Source: Oscheius sp. JU75
Lineage: Eukaryota; Nematoda; Chromadorea; Rhabditida; Rhabditidae
DNA: 64,000 bases
NCBI GenBank assembly: GCA_037178855.1
Contig: JASJZC010000004.1
Coordinates: forward strand, 4,402,001-4,466,000
Direction: 5' to 3'
Shown one piece after another: positions 1-11,900 of the stretch. The notes under the pieces were generated by a model. It was not told the origin of the DNA. It made no database searches and saw nothing but the letters and a program-made list of their open reading frames with translations. Numbering within the stretch: position 1 is the stretch's first letter; each line of letters opens with the position of its first letter. The position numbers and the translations under genes are program-made.

Positions 1-2983
1 TGGAATGGGCTGGTCATCCGCTCCGACCGGCCGTCCAATGGCATCAGTTGGTAGTGGGGAACCGTCAGGTCCAATTACTGGGTAGATCGGCTTTCCGGTC
101 TCGTCCGTCGGCTTTCCAGGCTCAGGACCCGATTCTGGATAGACGTAACTTCCAGTATCTGTGGCGGGCAGTGGCTGTCCATCAGGTCCAAGTGGCCGTC
201 CCTCATCGTCAGTTGCAATTGGTTGTCCACTAGAGTCCAAATAATGACCTTGAGAATCAGTTGGTAGAGGCGTGCCATCAGCAGCGGTGATCGGATAGAT
301 GGTGTGTCCTTGGGCGTCAGTTGGCAGCACCCTGGACACTTCTTCACCAGATGGAATGCTTATGTAGTTGCCAGAAGCATCAGTTGGAAGTGGAGATCCA
401 TCGTCTCCAACTGGTCTTCCAGAAGCGTCAGTTGGGATGGCTTTGTCATCAGCTCCGACAGGCCGTCCATTGGCATTAGTTGGTAGAGGGGTACCGTCAG
501 GACCAATTACTGGGTTGATCGGCTTCTGTTGATCGGCAGTAGGCAGTGGTTCTCCGTCTGGTCCAACAGCAGGATAGATGTAGTCTCCAGCAGCAGTAGT
601 AGGCAGAACTTGTCCATCAACATCAACTGGTCTACCAGAAGCATCAGTGGGAATCGGTTCTCCTTCTCGTCCAATCGGTCTTCCAGTAGAATCAGTGGGC
701 AATGGCGAGTGGTCAGGTCCTATTACTGGGTAGATTGGCTTCTGTTGCTCGTCAGTAGGCAGTGGTTCTCCGTCTGGTCCAATTGCAGGATAGATGTAAT
801 CTCCAGTTGCAGTAGTGGGCAGAACTTGTCCTTCAGCATCAACTGGTCTACCAGAAGCATCAGTGGGAATGGGCTGGTCATCGGCTCCGACCGGTCTTCC
901 AATAGAATCAGTTGGAAGTGGGAAACCGTCAGGACCAATTATTATGTAGATTGGCTTTCCGGACTCGTCCGTCGCCTCTCCAGCTTCAGGTCCCGACTCT
1001 GGATAGACGTAGTTTCCAGTATCAGTGGTGGGCAGTGGCTGTCCATCAGGTCCAAGTGGCCGACCCTCATCGTCAGTTGTAATTGGTTGTCCGCTAGAAT
1101 CCAAATAATGACCTTGAGAATCAGTTGAAAGAGGTGTGCCATCAGCAGCGGTAATCGGATAGATGGTGTGTCCTAGGGCGTCAGTTGGCAGCGCCCTGGG
1201 CTCTTCATCACCAGATGGGATGCTTATGTAGTTGCCGGAAGCATCAGTTGGAAGTGGAGATCCATCGTCTCCAACTGGTCTTCCAGAGGCGTCAGTTGGA
1301 ATGGCGTGTTCATCAGTTCCAACTGGTCGTCCTGTGTCATCAGTTGGTAGAGGGGTACCGTCAGGACCAATTACTGGGTAGATTGGCTTCTGCTGATCGT
1401 CGGTAGGCAGCGGTTCACCGTCTGGTCCAATTGCAGGATAGATGTAGTCTCCAGCAGCAGTAGTAGGCAGAACTTGTCCATCAACATCAACTGGTCTACC
1501 AGAAGCATCAGTGGGAATCGGTTCTCCTTCTCGTCCAATCGATCTACCAGTTGAATCAGTTGGTAGAGGGGAACCATCAGGTCCAATTACTGGGTAGATT
1601 GGCTTCTGTTGATCGTCAGTAGGCAGCGGTTCACCGTCTGGTCCAATTGCAGGATAGATGTAGTCTCCAGCTGCAGTAGTGGGCAGAACTTGTCCATCAA
1701 CATCAACTGGTCTACCAGAAGCATCAGTGGGAATCGGTTCTCTTTCTCGTCCAATCGGTCTTCCAATAGAATCAGTGGGCAATGGCGTGTGGTCAGGTCC
1801 AATTACTGGGTATATAGGCTTTCCGGTCTCGTCCGTCGGCTCTCCAGCTTCAGGTCCCGACTCTGGATAGACGTAGTTTCCAGTATCAGTGGTGGGCAGT
1901 GGCTGTCCATCAGGTCCAAGTGGCCGTCCTTCTTCGTCAGTTGCAATTAGTTGTCCACTAGAATCCAAATAATGACCTTGAGAATCAGTTGGTAGAGGTG
2001 TGCCATCAGCAGCGGTGATCGAATAGATGGTGTGTCCTTGGGCGTCAGTTGGCAGCACCCTTGACACTTCTTCACCAGATGGAATGCTTATGTAGTTGCC
2101 AGAAGCATCAGTTGGAAGTGGAGATCCATCGTCTCCAACTGGTCTTCCAGAGGCGTCAGTTGGAATGGCGTGTTCATCAGTTCCAACTGGTCGTCCTGTG
2201 TCATCAGTTGGTAGAGGGGTACCGTCAGGACCAATTACTGGGTAGATTGGCTTCTGCTGATCGTCAGTAGGCAGCGGTTCACCGTCTGGTCCAATTGCAG
2301 GATAGATGTAGTCGCCATTTGCAGTAGTGGGCAGAATTTCTCCTTCAGCATCAACTGGTCTGCCTGCAGTATCAGTTGGAATTGGTTCTCCTTCTCGTCC
2401 AATCGGTCTTCCAGTAGAATCAGTGGGCAATGGTGTGTGATCAGGACCAATCACTGGATAGATGATCTTTCCGGTCTTCTCCGTCGGCTCTCCAGCTTCA
2501 GGTCCCGACTCTGGATGGACGTAGTTTCCAGTATCAGTGGTGGGCAGTGGCTGTCCATCAGGTCCAAGTGGCCGTCCTTCTTCGTCAGTTGCAATTAGTT
2601 GTCCACTAGAATCCAAATAATGACCTTGAGAATCAGTTGGTAGAGGCGTGCCATCAGCAGCGGTGATCGGATAGATGGTGTGACCTTGGGCGTCGGTTGG
2701 CTGCACCGTGGACTCTTCTGCACCAGGTGGAATGCTTATGTAGTTGCCAGAAGCATCAGTTGGAAGTGGAGATCCATCGTCTCCAACTGGTTTTCCAGAG
2801 GCGTCAGTTGGAATTGGCCTGCCGTCTTCTTTTGTGATCTCCACGATAGTTGTGTCTTTAGGTTCAAATGTTAGAAGACCTTTAGTGCATTTGTCTTGTA
2901 GCTGTTCAGTGATGTCTTTCTCTTCGTGTTCTGATATGTCTATGACAACTGTCTCAGCATCGGCGATGGACAAAGTGGATTGC
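1..2983 (-). CDS. dig-1: Giant repeat exon 4 of the dig-1-like gene (block A, cut by the window edge)
   Basis: Acceptor TTTTCAG ends at 2984. The exon starts [20 protein letters not shown] and so completes the VWA begun at the end of block B, joined across the 1,946-bp intron 4929-2984. Its first ~120 residues match the start of block B with few changes (for instance IAEQ to ITEQ). The remainder to position 1 is PTD repeat of the same family but with more diverged units than the B/C pair. There is no stop codon before the left edge, so the exon and gene continue. Confidence 0.75.
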
Positions 2984-5900
2984 CTGAAAATTTGATATCA
3001 CCGTCTGTCTGAAGTTAGTTCGTGATAATGTCTTCGTATCCCTCAATACTTCAGTGTTTTTAAGTTACGTGCCTGTTCGGGGTTATTGATGTTTGCGTAC
3101 GAAGGAGCGATTGTATTTTGCTGTAGGCTGAAGAAAAAAGATGTGAACCAAAAGATGTGAATTTGAAGCAGACGGCTAGTACGGCCTGCGCGGTGCGCGA
3201 TATGTCTATTTGACTGCATTTTTCACGTTTTTGCTTGTGCTATCAATTTCCGATGTTTCTTACGCATTTGTTTGCCTTGTTTTTTTAGTTTAGACTTCAT
3301 GGATATGTCGAATCGAAACCTTTTGCCGTCATCGATATGAACAAGCTGGGTCATGGTACTCGAGCGATCTGTCAAGCACTTCAAATGTCGCAAAGAACAG
3401 TCCAAGAAGCGATCAAACGGTTCAAGTAGCGTATGCGATACGGATCTGACCGTCGTGAGAAAAGAAGGAGATGCACTGTGAACGTTCCCAGTGTCATAAA
3501 AAAAAGTTTGGGAGAACCTGAGAGGAATTGGAAACAGTTTAATGAGACAGATGGTCAAGGAGATGAAAATCGGTGCTACTTGTGTCCGAACCATTGTCAA
3601 AAAGCGGCTGAATTTGAAGTCTTATCGAAAACAACAAGCTCACTTGCTGACGGAAAAAATGATGAAGATACGAGTCGAGAGAAGCAAGAAGTTGCTCGCG
3701 CCCTTCGGGAACGACACGCACGTGCACATTCTCTTCAGTGATGAGAAGCTCTCCAGTATTGAGCCTGTTCTCAATGATCAAAATGACCGAGTAATGGCCG
3801 GAAACATAAAACAAGCTTTAGCCAAAGGGAAAATCGTCGGAAGAAGTACAAATCTAGCTTCACTCATGGTTTGGAGAGCAATCACATCGGATGTAAAAAG
3901 TCCTTTGGTGTTCGTCGATGCTGCAGTCAAAATCAATCAAGATGTGTACAAGAAGAGGATTCTCGAAAATGTTTTGAATCCTTGGACGCAGTCCCACTTT
4001 GGAAGTTGTCGCTGGTGCTTCCAACAGAACGTTGCACCTGCACACAAAGCAAGAGTCGTCTAAGAATGGTGCCGCCGCGAATTACCTGACTTCATCGCTC
4101 ACATGGATTGGCTTTCGAACCCGCCTGGCGTGAATCCTTTGCGCTTCGCTATTTGGACCCTTATGGAAAAGAAGGCCTGCTCTAACCGTCACCCAAAGTT
4201 GGACTCATTAAAAGCTGCTCTCTTCAAAGCTTGGGACGATTTAGGCAACAACTACATCCGTGCTACCTGCGATGCGTTCAAGAAGCGACTTCGACTCTCG
4301 TTTCTGTCAAAAGTGATAATTTCGAATAAAACAGATTTTATGTAATTAGATATTATCAAAAAACAACCAGTTCAATTTTTTTTTAGCAAAAATTATCGTA
4401 TAATTTATTTTAGAAAAAATTATCGTATAATTTTATTTTAGAAAAAATTATCGTATAATGTAGTTTTTACAATGCAACACTTGCGCGCAAGGAATTGGCG
4501 CGCACCCTGTATTGCTAGATTGCTCAGCAGCCATTTTTGCTGAACAATACCTAGCGAAGATTTAATTGCGCGGTTCTTTTGTTCTTTCTTTCATGAAACT
4601 ATTTCTAATATCTAAAGCCCGATATTTTTTGTGGAGGACTATTTATTGGTTTGTCGATGGCCACAAAACAGACATGAGCCAAGTATGCTTTCTGGAAGCT
4701 TTGTCCTTCGGAAACAGTTACAGCTTAAATTGGGTGACAAGCCAAACTTTGGACGAGTTCCACAACTCGGCTATGTCCCACTAAAGCAACTAGCAGCCTT
4801 TGGTTACTAGGAAGCGGCGCAGGTACCAATTCTTACTGAAAGCAAAGAACGGCGATACCGTCGAAGACGGCTGGTTTCTTTTAAAACAATAGTTATTTTG
4901 TGTTTACATAGAAAAAAGCATTATCTCACCTGTTGACGCTAGAATCGCGAAGCAAAATGACAAGTTTGGATGCATCCGATCTAGGGAAAGTAATCGTTTG
5001 TTGGCGAGCGGCCTCAGTGAGCATTTTAGTGTTAGATGTTCCACGTGCAGGTTGTGTTTCCGAAAGAACATCTTTCAAGTGTTGCTTTTCTTGGTATCCT
5101 CCGAGCGGCATAGGTACAACGATTTCGTCACCAGCAAGCAGCACAGCAACTCGTGTAACATCGGGAGCCATATCAACCGCATCTGCCAGATCACCCAGAG
5201 CTTGAATCGCTTTTCCGAAGCTGTCTCTTTTAAGGCTGCTGTCAAGAATAACGATAATGTCGAGTTTGGCGTTGTTCAAATTGCAATCATCTGAAGTATG
5301 GGATGCACTCGGCTTAGAAGTCTCCGGCTCAAGCTGAACGATTGTTCCTTCCTCTGTAACAGCCCTTGAAGTTGTTTTCACTGTTTCAGGAATATGATAA
5401 GGACCAGTAACGCTTGTACCATCCAAAACATTTGTTATGGGCAAATACACAAATTCTCCCGAAGAACTGGTTGGCAGAACTTGTCCTTCAGCATCAACTG
5501 GTCTGCCAGACACATCAGTTGGAATCGGCTGGTCATCAGCTCCGACCGGCCGTCCATTGGCATCAGTTGGTAGTGGAGAACCGTCAGGACCAATTATTGG
5601 GTAGATTGGCTTTCCGGTCTCGTCCGTCGGCTCTCCAGCTTCAGTTCCCGATTCTGGATAGACGTAGCTTCCGGTATCAGTGGTGGGCAGTGGCTCTCCA
5701 TCAGGTCCAAGTGGCCGTCCTTCGTCATCAGTTGCAATTGGTTGTCCACTAGAATCCAAATAATGACCCTGAGAATCAGTTGGTAGAGGTGTGCCATCAG
5801 CAGCGGTTATCGGATAGATGGTGTGTCCTTGGGCGTCAGTTGGCAGCACCCTGGACACTTCTTCACCAGATGGAATGCTTATGTAGTTGCCAGAAGCATC

Positions 5901-8900
5901 AGTTGGAAGTGGAGATCCATCGTCTCCAACTGGTCTTCCAGAGGCGTCAGTTGGAATGGCTTTGTCATCAGTTCCAACTGGTCGTCCTGTGTCATCAGTT
6001 GGTAGTGGGGAACCGTCAGGACCAATTACTGGGTAGATTGGCTTCTGCTGATCGTCAGTAGGCAGTGGTTCTCCATCTGGTCCAATTGCAGGATAGATGT
6101 AATCTCCAGTTGCAGTAGTGGGCAGGATTTGTCCATCAACATCAACTGGTCTACCAGAAGCATCAGTGGGAATCGGTTCTCCTTCTCGTCCAATCGACTT
6201 ACCAGTTGAATCAGTTGGTAGAGGGGAACCATCAGGACCAATTACTGGGTAGATTGGCTTCTGCTGATCGTCAGTAGGCAGTGGTTCTCCATCTGGTCCA
6301 ATTGCAGGATAGATGTAATCTCCAGTTGCAGTAGTGGGCAGAACTTGTCCTTCAGCATCAACTGGTCTGCCGGAAGAATCAGTTGGAATGGGCTGGTCAT
6401 CAGCTCCGACCGGCCGTCCATTGGCATCAGTTGGTAGTGGGGAACCGTCAAGACCAATTACTGGGTAGATTGGCTTCTGTTGATCGTCAGTAGGCAGTGG
6501 TTCTCCGTCTGGTCCAACAGCAAGATAGATGTAATCGCCAGCTACAGTAGTGGGCAGGATTTGTCCATCAACATCAACTGGTCTACCAGAAGCATCAGTG
6601 GGAATCGGTTCTCCTTCTCGTCCAATTGGTCTTCCAGTAGAATCAGTGGGCAATGGGGTGTGATCAGGTCCAATTACTGGGTATATGATCTTTCCGGTCT
6701 CGTCCGTCGGTACTCCTGCTTCAGGTCCAGGTTGTGGATAGACGTAGCTTCCAGTATCAGTGGTGGGCAGTGACTGTCCATCAGGTCCAAGTGGCCGTCC
6801 TTCATCATCAGTTGCAATTGGTTGTCCACTAGAATCCAAATAATGACCCTGAGAATCAGTTGGTAGAGGTGTGCCATCAGCAGCGGTTATCGGATAGATG
6901 GTGTGTCCTTGGGCGTCAGTTGGCAGCACCCTGGACACTTCTTCACCAGATGGAATGCTTATGTAGTTGCCAGAAGCATCAGTTGGAAGTGGAGATCCAT
7001 CGTCTCCAACTGGTCTTCCATAGGCGTCAGTTGGAATGGCTTTGTCATCAGTTCCAACTGGTCGCCCTGTGTCATCAGTTGGTAGTGGGGAACCGTCGGG
7101 ACCAATTACTGGGTAGATTGGCTTCTGTTGATCGTCAGTAGGCAGCGGTTCACCGTCTGGTCCAATTGCAGGATAGATGTAGTCGCCATTTGCAGTAGTG
7201 GGCAGAATTTCTCCTTCTGCATCAACTGGTCTGCCAGAAGCATCAGTAGGAATCGGTTCTCCTTCTCGTCCAATCGATCTACCAGTTGAATCAGATGGTA
7301 GAGGGGAACCATCAGGACCAATTACTGGGTAGATTGGCTTCTGTTGATCGTCAGTAGGCAGTGGTTCTCCGTCTGGTCCAACAGCAGGATAGATGTAATC
7401 GCCAGCTACAGTAGTGGGCAGGATTTGTCCATCAACATCAACTGGTCTACCAGAAGCATCAGTGGGAATCGGTTCTCCTTCTCGTCCAATCGATCTACCA
7501 GTTGAATCAGTTGGTAGAGGGGAACCATCAGGACCAATTACTGGGTAGATTGGCTTCTGCTGATCGTCAGTAGGCAGTGGTTCTCCATCTGGTCCAACTG
7601 CAGGATAGATGTAATCTCTAGTTGCAGTAGTGGGCAGGATTTGTCCATCAACATCAACTGGTCTACCAGAAGCATCAGTGGGAATCGGTTCTCCTTCTCG
7701 TCCAATCGATCTACCAGTTGAATCAGTTGGTAGAGGGGAACCATCAGGACCAATTACTGGGTAGATTGGCTTCTGTTGATCGTCAGTAGGCAGTGTTTTA
7801 CCGTCTGGTCCAATTGCTGGATAGATGTAGTCGCCATTTGCAGTAGTGGGCAGAACTTGTCCTTCAGCATCAACTGGTCTGCCAGAAGAATCAGTTGGAA
7901 TGGGCTGGTCATCCGCTCCGACAGGCCGTCCATTGGCATTAGTTGGTAGTGGGGAACCGTCAGGACCAATTACTGGGTAGATTGGCTTCTGCTGATCGTC
8001 AGTAGGCAGCGGTTCACCGTCTGGTCCAATTGCAGGATAGATGTAGTCTCCAGCTGCAGTAGTGGGCAGAACTTGTCCATCAACATCAACTGGTCTACCA
8101 GAAGCATCGGTGGGAATCGGTTCTCCTTCTCGTCCAATTGGTCTTCCAGTAGAATCAGTGGGCAATGGCGTGTGGTCAGGTCCAATTACTGGGTATATGA
8201 TCTTTCCGTTCTCGTCCGTCGGTACTCCTGCTTCAGGTCCAGGTTGTGGATAGACGTAGCTTCCAGTGTCAGTGGTGGGCAGTGGCTGTCCATCGGGTCC
8301 AAGTGGCCGTCCTTCATCGTCAGTTGCAATTGGTTGTCCACTAGAATCCAAGTAATGACCTTGAGAATCAGTTGGTAGAGGTGTGCCATCAGCAGCGGTG
8401 ATCGGATAGATGGTGTGTCCTTGGGCGTCAGTTGGCATCAGCCTGGACACTTCTTCACCAGATGGAATGCTTATGTAGTTGCCAGAAGCATCAGTTGGAA
8501 GTGGTGATCCATCGTCTCCAACTGGTCTTCCAGAAGCGTCAGTTGGAATGGCTTTGTCATCAGTTCCAACTGGTCGTCCTGTGTCATCAGTTGGTAGTGG
8601 GGAACCGTCAGGACCAATTACTGGGTAGATTGGCTTCTGCTGATCGTCAGTAGGCAGTGGTTCTCCATCTGGTCCAATTGCAGGATAGATGTAATCTCCA
8701 GTTGCAGTAGTGGGCAGGATTTGTCCATCAACATCAACTGGTCTACCAGAAGCATCAGTGGGAATCGGTTCTCCTTCTCGTCCAATCGATCTACCAGTTG
8801 AATCAGTTGGTAGAGGGGAACCATCAGGACCAATTACTGGGTAGATTGGCTTCTGTTGATCGTCAGTAGGCAGTGTTTTACCGACTGGTCCAATTGCTGG

Positions 8901-11900
8901 ATAGATGTAGTCTCCAGACGCCGTAGTGGGCAGGACTTGCCCTTCAGCATCAACTGGTCTGCCAGAAGCATCTGTTGGAATGGGCTGGTCATCCGCTCCG
9001 ACCGGCCGTCCAATGGCATCAGTTGGTAGTGGGGAACCGTCAGGCTCAATTACTGGGTAGATCGGCTTTCCGGTCTCGTCCGTCGGCTTTCCAGGCTCAG
9101 GACCCGATTCTGGATAGACGTAGCTTCCAGTATCAGTGGTTGGCAGTGGCTGTCCATCAGGTCCAAGTGGCCGTCCTTCATCGTCAGTTGCAATTGGTTG
9201 TCCACTAGAATCCAAATAATGACCTTGAGAATCAGTTGGTAGAGGTGTGCCATCAGCAGCGGTTATCGGATAGATGGTGTGTCCTTGGGCGTCAGTTGGC
9301 AGCACCTTGGACGCTTCTTCACCATATGGAATGCTTATGTAGTTGCCAGAAGCATCAGTTGGAAGTGGAGATCCATCGTCTCCAACTGGTCTTCCAGAAG
9401 CGTCAGTTGGGATGGCTTGGTCATCAGCTCCGACAGGCCGTCCATTGGCATTAGTTGGTAGAGGGGTACCGTCAGGACCAATTACTGGGTAGATTGGCTT
9501 CTGTTGATCGTCAGTAAGCAGCGGTTCACCGTCTGGTCCAATTGCAGGATAGATGTAATCTCCAGTTGCAGTAGTGGGCAGGATTTGTCCATCAACGTCA
9601 ACTGGTCTACCAGAAGCATCAGTGGGAATTGGTTCTCGTTCTCGTCCAATTTGTCTTCCAGTAGAATCAGTGGGCAATGGGGTGTGATCAGGTCGAATTA
9701 CTGGGTATATGATCTTTCCGTTCTCGTCCGTCGGTACTCCTGCTTCAGGTCCAGGTTGTGGATAGACGTAGCTTTCAGTGTCAGTGGTGGGCAGTGGCTG
9801 TCCATCGGGTCCAAGTGGTCGTCCCTCATCGTCAGTTGCAATTGGTTGTCCACTAGAATCCAAATAATGACCTTGAGAATCAGTTGGTAGAGGTGTGCCA
9901 TCAGCAGCGGTTATCGGATAGATGGTGTGTCCTTGGGCGTCAGTTGGCAGCACCCTGGACACTTCTTCACCAGATGGAATGCTTATGTAGTTGCCAGAAG
10001 CATCAGTTGGAAGTGGAGATCCATCGTCTCCAACTGGTCTTCCAGAGGCGTCAGTTGGAATTGGTACGCCATCAGTTCCAACTGGTCGTCCTGTGTCATC
10101 AGTTGGTAGTGGGGAGCCGTCGGGACCAATTACTGGGTAGATTGGCTTCTGATGATCGTCAGTAGGCAGCGGTTCACCGTCTTGTCCAATTGCAGGATAG
10201 ATGTAGTCTCCAGCTGCAGTAGTGGGTAGAACTTGGCCATCAACATCAACTGGTCTGCCAGAAGAATCAGTTGGAATTGGTTCTCCTTCTCGTCCAATCG
10301 GTCTTCCAGTAGAATCAGTTGGTAGTGGGGAGCCGTCAGGACCAATTACGGGGTAGATCGGCTTTCCGGTCTCGTCCGTCGGCTTTCCAGGCTCAGGTCC
10401 CGATTCTGGATAGACGTAGCTTCCAGTATCAGTGGTGGGCAGTGGCTGTCCATCAGGTCCAAGTGGCCGTCCTTCATCGTCAGTTGCAATTGGTTGTCCA
10501 CTAGAATCCAAATAATGACCTTGAGAATCAGTTGGTAGAGGTGTGCCATCAGCAGCGGTGATCGGATAGATGGTGTGACCTTGGGCGTCGGTTGGCAGCA
10601 CCGTGGACTCTTCTGCACCAGGTGGAATGCTTATGTAGTTGCCAGAAGCATCAGTTGGAAGTGGAGATCCATCGTCTCCAACTGGTTTTCCAGAGGCGTC
10701 AGTTGGAATTGGCCTGCCATCTTCTTTTGTGATCTCCACGATAGTTGTGTCTTTAGGTTCAAAGGTTAGAAGACCTTTAGTGCATTTGTCTTGTAGCTGT
10801 TCAGCGATGTCTTTCTCTTCGTGTTCTGATATATCTATGACAACTGTCTCAGCATCGGCGATGGACAATGCGGATTGCCTGAAAGTTTGATATCACCGTC
10901 TGTCTGAAGTTAGTTCGTGATAATGCCTTCGTATTGCCAAAAACTCCTGTGTTTTTAAGTTACGTGCCTGTTTGGGGTTTTTGATGTCTGCGTACGAAGG
11001 AGCAATTGAGTTTTGTTAAAATATGTTGATAGCTATTAATATTCACGAGAAAAATGTGCTAGATGCGAAATCGAAATTCTGTGTGTTCGAAATGGCGTTA
11101 CAGTATGCCAAATGTCCTCCTAAAAATCGTTGTTCTTTTGTGTTTGGCAGTTTTATTTTCCATTTGTTCATTCGCTTCCGTTGATTTTTTGGATTACTTT
11201 TTGCTAATTTTCATCGTGGGATTACGAAACGAGTTGCTCGCAAAGATCGACAGCAGAATGCTGAGGTCCTACGACTGAAACCCCTAAAAAAGCAGAGAAT
11301 GAGAAGCTTTCGTTGATTATTGATCTATTTTGGCAGCTTCTACGTGAGAGCGATATTGATTATGTTCGGCTTATTTTTACCGTATCAGTGATCTGCAGAG
11401 AGTAGCGCAACCCGACTAAAATCAACATAGGGACCCCTTTAGCAATCGGAATGGGAGATGTGTTGTAGGGAAGAGTGGATTTAACACCACAAATTTTCAC
11501 TGAATTGATTCAATTGGGTCAGCGAACAAGACATTTTTGTAGAGGTGGGAAAACTAGGAGGATAGCTGTAAGAAAAACGAGCAAATGAAAGATGAGTCTC
11601 TCTACCACGTAGAACCGTCAGTCAATTTTCTGACAAATTCTTTCGATTGCTCTCAATTCTAACAGTCAGTCACTCCTAACTTTATCCAGAGCGACGTCGC
11701 AGATGGCTAGTACAAATTATATACTGCTTCCAGTTCATACTGAAAGCAAAGAACGGCGAAACCGTCGAAGACGGCTGGTTTCTTTTAAAACAATAGTTTT
11801 TTGTGTTTACATAGAAAAAAGCATTATCTCACCTGTTGACGCTAGAATCGCGAAGCAAAATGACAAGTTTGGATGCATCCGATCTAGGGAAAGTAATCGT

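Larger units (their letters stand above)
3182..4509 (+). mobile_element. Degenerate mariner/Tc1-superfamily element in a dig-1 intron
   Basis: Lies wholly in the intron 4929-2984, opposite in orientation to the host gene. The right end reads ...gcgcaccctg followed by TA (4510-4511) and the left end starts after TA at 3180-3181 with a GC-rich stretch (gcgcggtgcgcga) that resembles the reverse complement of the right end. The inverted repeats are poorly conserved, so the ends are approximate. The transposase inside is broken. TA target preference is the known habit of this superfamily. Confidence 0.6.

Noticed and set aside
5414-9890. Many plus-strand open frames of 60-130 codons across the repeat blocks (Trp/Ser-rich or Gln/His-rich)
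   Set aside because: They are stop-free only because the 216-bp coding repeat on the minus strand has a fixed composition. They recur identically in every unit and have no splice or start context.
4926-10868. Treating each giant block as a separate gene with its own start
   Set aside because: The apparent starts are TTG or GTG codons inside longer open sequence that begins at a splice acceptor, and the ends coincide with good donors in matching phase that complete VWA domains.
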